Positions 58,656 to 64,000 of a DNA stretch of 64,000 nucleotides are shown here, in pieces. Origin of the DNA: Sebastes aleutianus (Eukaryota > Chordata > Actinopteri > Perciformes > Sebastidae); NCBI GenBank assembly GCA_916700875.1, contig CAKAKS010000062.1, positions 7,652,373-7,716,372 of the forward strand, in the 5' to 3' direction. Below the pieces are notes generated by a model that did not search any database, was not told the DNA's origin, and saw nothing but the letters and a program-made list of their open reading frames with translations. How positions within the stretch are numbered: position 1 is the first letter of the stretch; each line of letters opens with the position of its first letter. Position numbers and translations under genes: made by a program.

Positions 58656-58866
58656 TACCATCATTTTTGTCTAGGCCAGTTTCATTAGTTTGTTTTTTAA
58701 AATGATTCTGCTGAACCATAATTCAAAAACAATATCTGATTTTCATTAGTTAATTTTCAGTGAATTTTTATTTATTATTACTTTTGTCAGTTTCAAGTTA
58801 TTTCAGTGACCATTGTGGGTTTTTCTCTCTTTAACGGAACGTTACCAACAACTTTGCCTACGTCTG
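58656..58866 (+). repeat. right terminal inverted repeat of the Tc1 element
   Basis: The inverse of 57246-57456, ending CAACTTTGCCTACGTCTG before TA. About six mismatches to the left repeat were counted by eye. Confidence 0.93.
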
Positions 58867-58868
58867 TA

Positions 58869-60359
<1,491 letters not shown>

Positions 60360-60367
60360 CACATACA

Positions 60368-60640
60368 TACGGCTGGACGATATGGGCAAAACCTTCTATC
60401 GTGATATAGGTCAGTTCATATCTCGATAACGATATAGATCACGATATATCATGTTTCCTGGTAATTAAATAAATAAATAGTCAATATGAAAGAATAACAT
60501 GGTAAAGCCTTTTTTGTATACTTGACAAATGAAAAGTACTGACATTAGTGCTATTTTGATGTATGATTTCATCACAAAACTATAATAATACTATAATACT
60601 AAGATTATAAATTATCATATTGAATTATGGCCCAGCCCTA
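60368..60640. mobile_element. hAT-type MITE (TAGGGCTGGGC family)
   Basis: The left end TACGGCTGGACGATATGG and right end GAATTATGGCCCAGCCCTA are imperfect inverted repeats. The flanking octamers CACATACA (60360-60367) and CATATACA (60641-60648) match at seven of eight positions, as expected for a hAT 8-bp duplication. The 273-bp interior carries CGATAACGATATAGATCACG. No transposase. Confidence 0.75.
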
Positions 60641-61022
60641 CATATACATACAGTATACGATGCATACATGTGATATACATCTCACACTTAGTTACCATAG
60701 GTATTTTCACCAAATAAAAATGATCCCTTTTGGTATGTCTACAGTATGTGTAAGAAAAAGGAATAGATAGTGTTGACGGCTTCATACAGAAAGGGTTTTG
60801 TGTTTTTGTTGTGTCTAGCCAAATATACTACCATGAGGGGGAGAGAACATTAGAAACAATGTAATTACTATAATTCAATCTGATGACAGAGTTGAATCAA
60901 CACTTTTTCTGACACAAGGTCACCACTGCCTAAATATTATTTAAATATTCTTTGTTGAAGGGCATCGCAGACTAAATGAAGTTAAAAGAAGTGTACAATA
61001 GTGTAGGTGCACAAAGTGACAC
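60641..61022. other. non-coding stretch
   Basis: No recognised gene or element. Confidence 0.4.
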
Positions 61023-61026
61023 TTAA

Positions 61027-61635
61027 AGAAGTATTTCACCGCTGTTAAGATGGTCTTTACATAAAACTAGGCCGCCTATGCAGTAGAAAGGCACAAATGA
61101 AATTGGTGCTACATGACAAGAGAAAACAGAGGAAAGTTTTTTCGCACAAAAGGTAGAAAACCTACAATACCCAGAATGCACTGGGCTCATTGCAGCCACT
61201 GAGTACACAAAGTACAACACTATGTTCAGTAATAAAACCTATAACGTTACACTTACTGTACACTAACTGTTCTACGGTGACATTTCAGGAAAAATACACT
61301 ATCGCTATTGCACAAACTCTATGATCAGACGTCCGTTTTGCCGCGCTGGCTTTGGTTGTTTCTTCTAGTTTCTTTTCGAGATATGAAATAGGTCTCCAGC
61401 ACTCCCCTGTCCATATGTGGCCCAAAGCTTGGGTGTAACGTAACATTGCACCCCTTCCCCTGTAACGCTGGATTCATCAACTTCATCCAAAAGATACTGG
61501 CCTCTGTGAAATTTGCTGCAGCACCGCAACTCCACTTCAGTTTCCATCTGTGCACATTTGCCGCAGCGGCATGAGTTGTCTACTACCCACATCGTCATGA
61601 TACAAAGCCGGTTGAAAATCAGCAAAAGTATCCCT
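61027..61635. mobile_element. piggyBac-type MITE (AGGGATACTTTTGC family)
   Basis: TTAA flanks both ends (61023-61026 and 61636-61639). The right terminus GCAAAAGTATCCCT and the left terminus AGAAGTATTTCACCGC are diverged inverted repeats. The interior includes CAGCACTCCCCTGTCCATAT and TCCACTTCAGTTTCCATCTG, which I associate with a common fish MITE. The minus-strand frames at 61325-61733 are incidental. Confidence 0.65.
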
Positions 61636-61639
61636 TTAA

Positions 61640-62718
61640 ACCCCGCAGTCAGTTCTGTATCAAACGTAGATAAAGTCGTGCTTGAACTATCATCTAAATA
61701 AATGAACAGCAATATTGAATCACTGAGCATCAATGCCTGCAGTGACAGCGCGCAGCCTTATAATCAATTTACAAATTGGTCCATCAGTTTAGACAGATTT
61801 TGCCTAAAAACATTATTGCCTTATCCCTGAATTTACTGACAGATAATACTTTCAGTCCCAAATAACTGCATCACGCATATAAATGCTGCAGTTGGAGCCG
61901 AGCATGAATTTTAATCTCTTTCCTTGACATCTGTACCTTTTTAGTAACATCTTTTTATGTTGACTGTCAGGGCGCCGGCCTGACACCTTTGATGATGCAG
62001 CTGCTGCCGAAAGGCCTTCGTCAGAGTCTAAAAGCAGCACTAGATCACTGCAAAACAGAGCAAAATTGATTTTTTTTTTTGTACTTTGCAAGATGAAGCT
62101 ATAGAGGTTGCTTAGTCTTACAGGAGTGTTGCCAATTTATCAGTTTAAACTTTAAATAATGGTTGAAATCTTCTCATTTATTGTTTAGATATATTATTAC
62201 CATTTCAACATCACGATTCCCCTTCTGGGTTTCTCAAAATCACTGCTTTAAATGCTATTTTTGATTGAGATTATTATCATTTTGAACCACAGTGTTTTGG
62301 TATAAATCGAATTTGATTTCTTCTCAGATTGATACAAATTTTGCATTTTGTTTTCTTCTTCAAATCACGACTTGCCTGCCACATTTGCATCTATATGGGT
62401 TTATGGATGAAGACTCACAAGAGTCATTAATCCTTAGATCCAGATGAAAGAGAAACAGATCCCACTCCGAACTATGATACAGATTTTAAGTAGGGCAATA
62501 TGTTTGTTTAATCATGTTGTATAACATGTCTTTGTTCTTTTTGTGTCTTCTATACATATCTGTCTTCTGTCTTTAATCCATTAATTTGATCTCTTTATCT
62601 CTCGCTCTCTGTCTCTGTCCCTTTGTTTTCCCTCTCTGTCTGTCTCTTTTCTCCGTGTCATCCTGGTTTTCTTTTTCTGTCAGTCCCGCTGTCAATGCGC
62701 TGCACTTTCTGACATGCT

Positions 62719-62774
<56 letters not shown>

Positions 62775-63362
62775 ACATCAGAATAGGTTACATTTGAAAG
62801 AGTCACATTTTGTATTCAGACCCTGAGGGGATGTATGTCCTTCTACCAAAGGAGAAATGGGCACACCCGTGATCAGGCACAAGTTAACAGACAAGACAGA
62901 GCTGATATTCACATAAACAATCAATAACACCCATGTGGATACGGCTTTGTCCAAACACACGCCTTCAATCTTAAACGCGCACAAACTCCCGAGAGATAAA
63001 TACCGACAGAAAGGCAGACGGAGGTGATAAAATGGCCACATTACCACCTGTCAGTCACTTTGTCTTCCCCTCTCTCTCTGGATTTATCCCTCTTTCTCTC
63101 ACAAACACACACACACACACACACAGGTGAACTGACACACACAGACAGGTGTGCTAACAGAGCTGGGAGTGACCTCCCTCTGTTGATCACACTTCCAAAA
63201 ACATGGCAGACTTTGGCTGGCGGCAAGAACCACTGGGATTAACACAGCCATGAGGCAGGAAGCAGAATCTTTCCTGCTACAGTAGGTGACAGTTGTATTA
63301 TTGTGAAGTATTATGAAGTGTATAGTGTACAGCATGAACACATGTATTAATCATTATAGCAG
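61640..63362. other. non-coding stretch with microsatellites
   Basis: (TG)27 at about 62720-62773, a CT-rich stretch at 62590-62660 and (CA)n at about 63104-63124. No gene or element recognised. Confidence 0.45.
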
Positions 63363-63364
63363 TT

Positions 63365-63715
63365 GTAGTGGGTCCAACTGTAGACGTCATATCAGGCCTG
63401 TGAGCCAATAGGAAGAGAGTAGGATCCCAAGACATGAGGTGTGTCACTTCCTTTTCTATCACATGTATAAAAGCAAATACTACTACTACTACTTTTACAG
63501 TGCGTTTTACTTCTGAGAGGGTAACAGTTTCTTCTGTGTAAAAAAGAGTCTATTATAAGTGAACTACAAAGCCAAGAAGGCCACATAAAGAGTGAAGTTG
63601 GATCCAACTTACTACTGACATTAAACGTTAGTCTTATGAGCTGTTAAAGATTAGCTATAGTTGCATACGGTGATTTTGTTTTTGTTAATAAAGTTACTGT
63701 ATTGTTACCTTTTTA
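63365..63715 (+). promoter_or_regulatory. CCAAT-TATA-AATAAA arrangement: possible solo LTR or promoter
   Basis: AGACGTCAT (63382-63390, CRE-like), CCAAT (63405-63409), TATAAAAG (63466-63473) and, about 215 bp later, AATAAA (63687-63692) occur in the order and spacing of a retroviral-type or Gypsy LTR (U3-R-U5) or of a small pol II unit. CCAAT to TATA spacing is about 60 bp, as in classic core promoters. TG…CA ends and a target duplication were not established. No coding sequence follows within the remaining 300 bases. Confidence 0.35.
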
Positions 63716-64000
63716 TCTTGATCGGGAAGGTGTTTTAATTTCTATATTATAAAACAGGTCCTTGATTAAGATTGGCTTGTCAAAACAACATCTGTGACCG
63801 CATTACAGTATCACTGCGCCAATTAGTCACCTATTGTTACATGTTGAAATGAATGAGAGAGAAATTGAAGAGCAGCAAAAGTCAAGAAATTAAGCAGGTG
63901 TTATGTCGAAGTCTGTTCCCCCATCGAATAGTTTTTCCCTCCTGTTAAAATGATAGTGCCCCTCTTGTCAATTCGCTACAATGATTGTACAAAAAACACA
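63716..64000. other. non-coding right edge
   Basis: No recognised gene or element before the window ends. Confidence 0.4.

Larger units (their letters stand above)
57246..58866 (+). mobile_element. nearly intact Tc1/mariner transposon
   Basis: The element is 1,621 bp, flanked by the TA target dinucleotide on both sides (57244-57245 and 58867-58868). It has inverted repeats of about 211 bp beginning CAGACGTAGGCAAAGTTG. By eye the repeats differ at only about six positions. It encodes a Tc1-family transposase broken by a single visible frameshift. Long inverted repeats with internal binding sites are the IR/DR layout shared with other fish Tc1 elements such as Sleeping Beauty. The element would not be autonomous in its present form but could be mobilised in trans. 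Confidence 0.95.

Overview
This window looks like nuclear DNA from a ray-finned fish, most likely a percomorph teleost. It is AT-rich. Long (TG/CA)n microsatellites occur every few kilobases. Many interspersed repeats have the look of families common in percomorph genomes: tRNA-headed SINEs, TTAA-flanked piggyBac-type MITEs, TTA-flanked PIF/Harbinger-type MITEs, hAT-type MITEs with a GGGCTG terminus, and a Tc1/mariner element. There are no bacterial operons, rRNA genes or CRISPR arrays, and I found no intact functional tRNA gene. Family names rest on recognition and on ends visible in the sequence; no database was searched.

Host coding content is sparse. The best-supported host coding segment is the 3' terminal exon of an unidentified plus-strand gene (9395-9608), which follows a (TG)n tract and a splice acceptor. 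Three weaker exon-like blocks (571-652, 2236-2322, 24545-24623) have splice-site-like borders and protein-like reading frames. Most of the other open frames are chance frames in repeats or microsatellites. The remainder is either a very large intron or intergenic DNA.

Layout: 0-10 kb holds the 3' part of the putative gene plus a MITE with a SINE nested in it. 10-28 kb is mainly unannotated DNA with repeat fragments, a hAT MITE next to a palindromic TATAGA repeat, and a broken RecQ-type helicase fragment beside a non-LTR-like 3' tail. 29-46 kb is the richest in nested transposons: two families sharing a core containing CCACTTAGTTAGGTTTAG have each been hit by Harbinger-type MITEs, and uninterrupted copies elsewhere in the window act as empty sites. 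46-53 kb has an eroded SGNH-esterase ORF1 fragment, a piggyBac-type MITE with an internal hairpin, a hAT MITE and a second SINE-in-MITE nest. 54-64 kb has further copies of the two core families, an almost intact Tc1 transposon with 211-bp inverted repeats and one visible frameshift, a (TG)64 tract, two MITEs, and a CCAAT-TATA-AATAAA arrangement near the right edge that could be a solo LTR or a promoter.

No undescribed multi-gene system was found. The most informative content is the dated nesting of transposons, the captured helicase fragment, the UG-tract-adjacent terminal exon, and the unidentified host gene.
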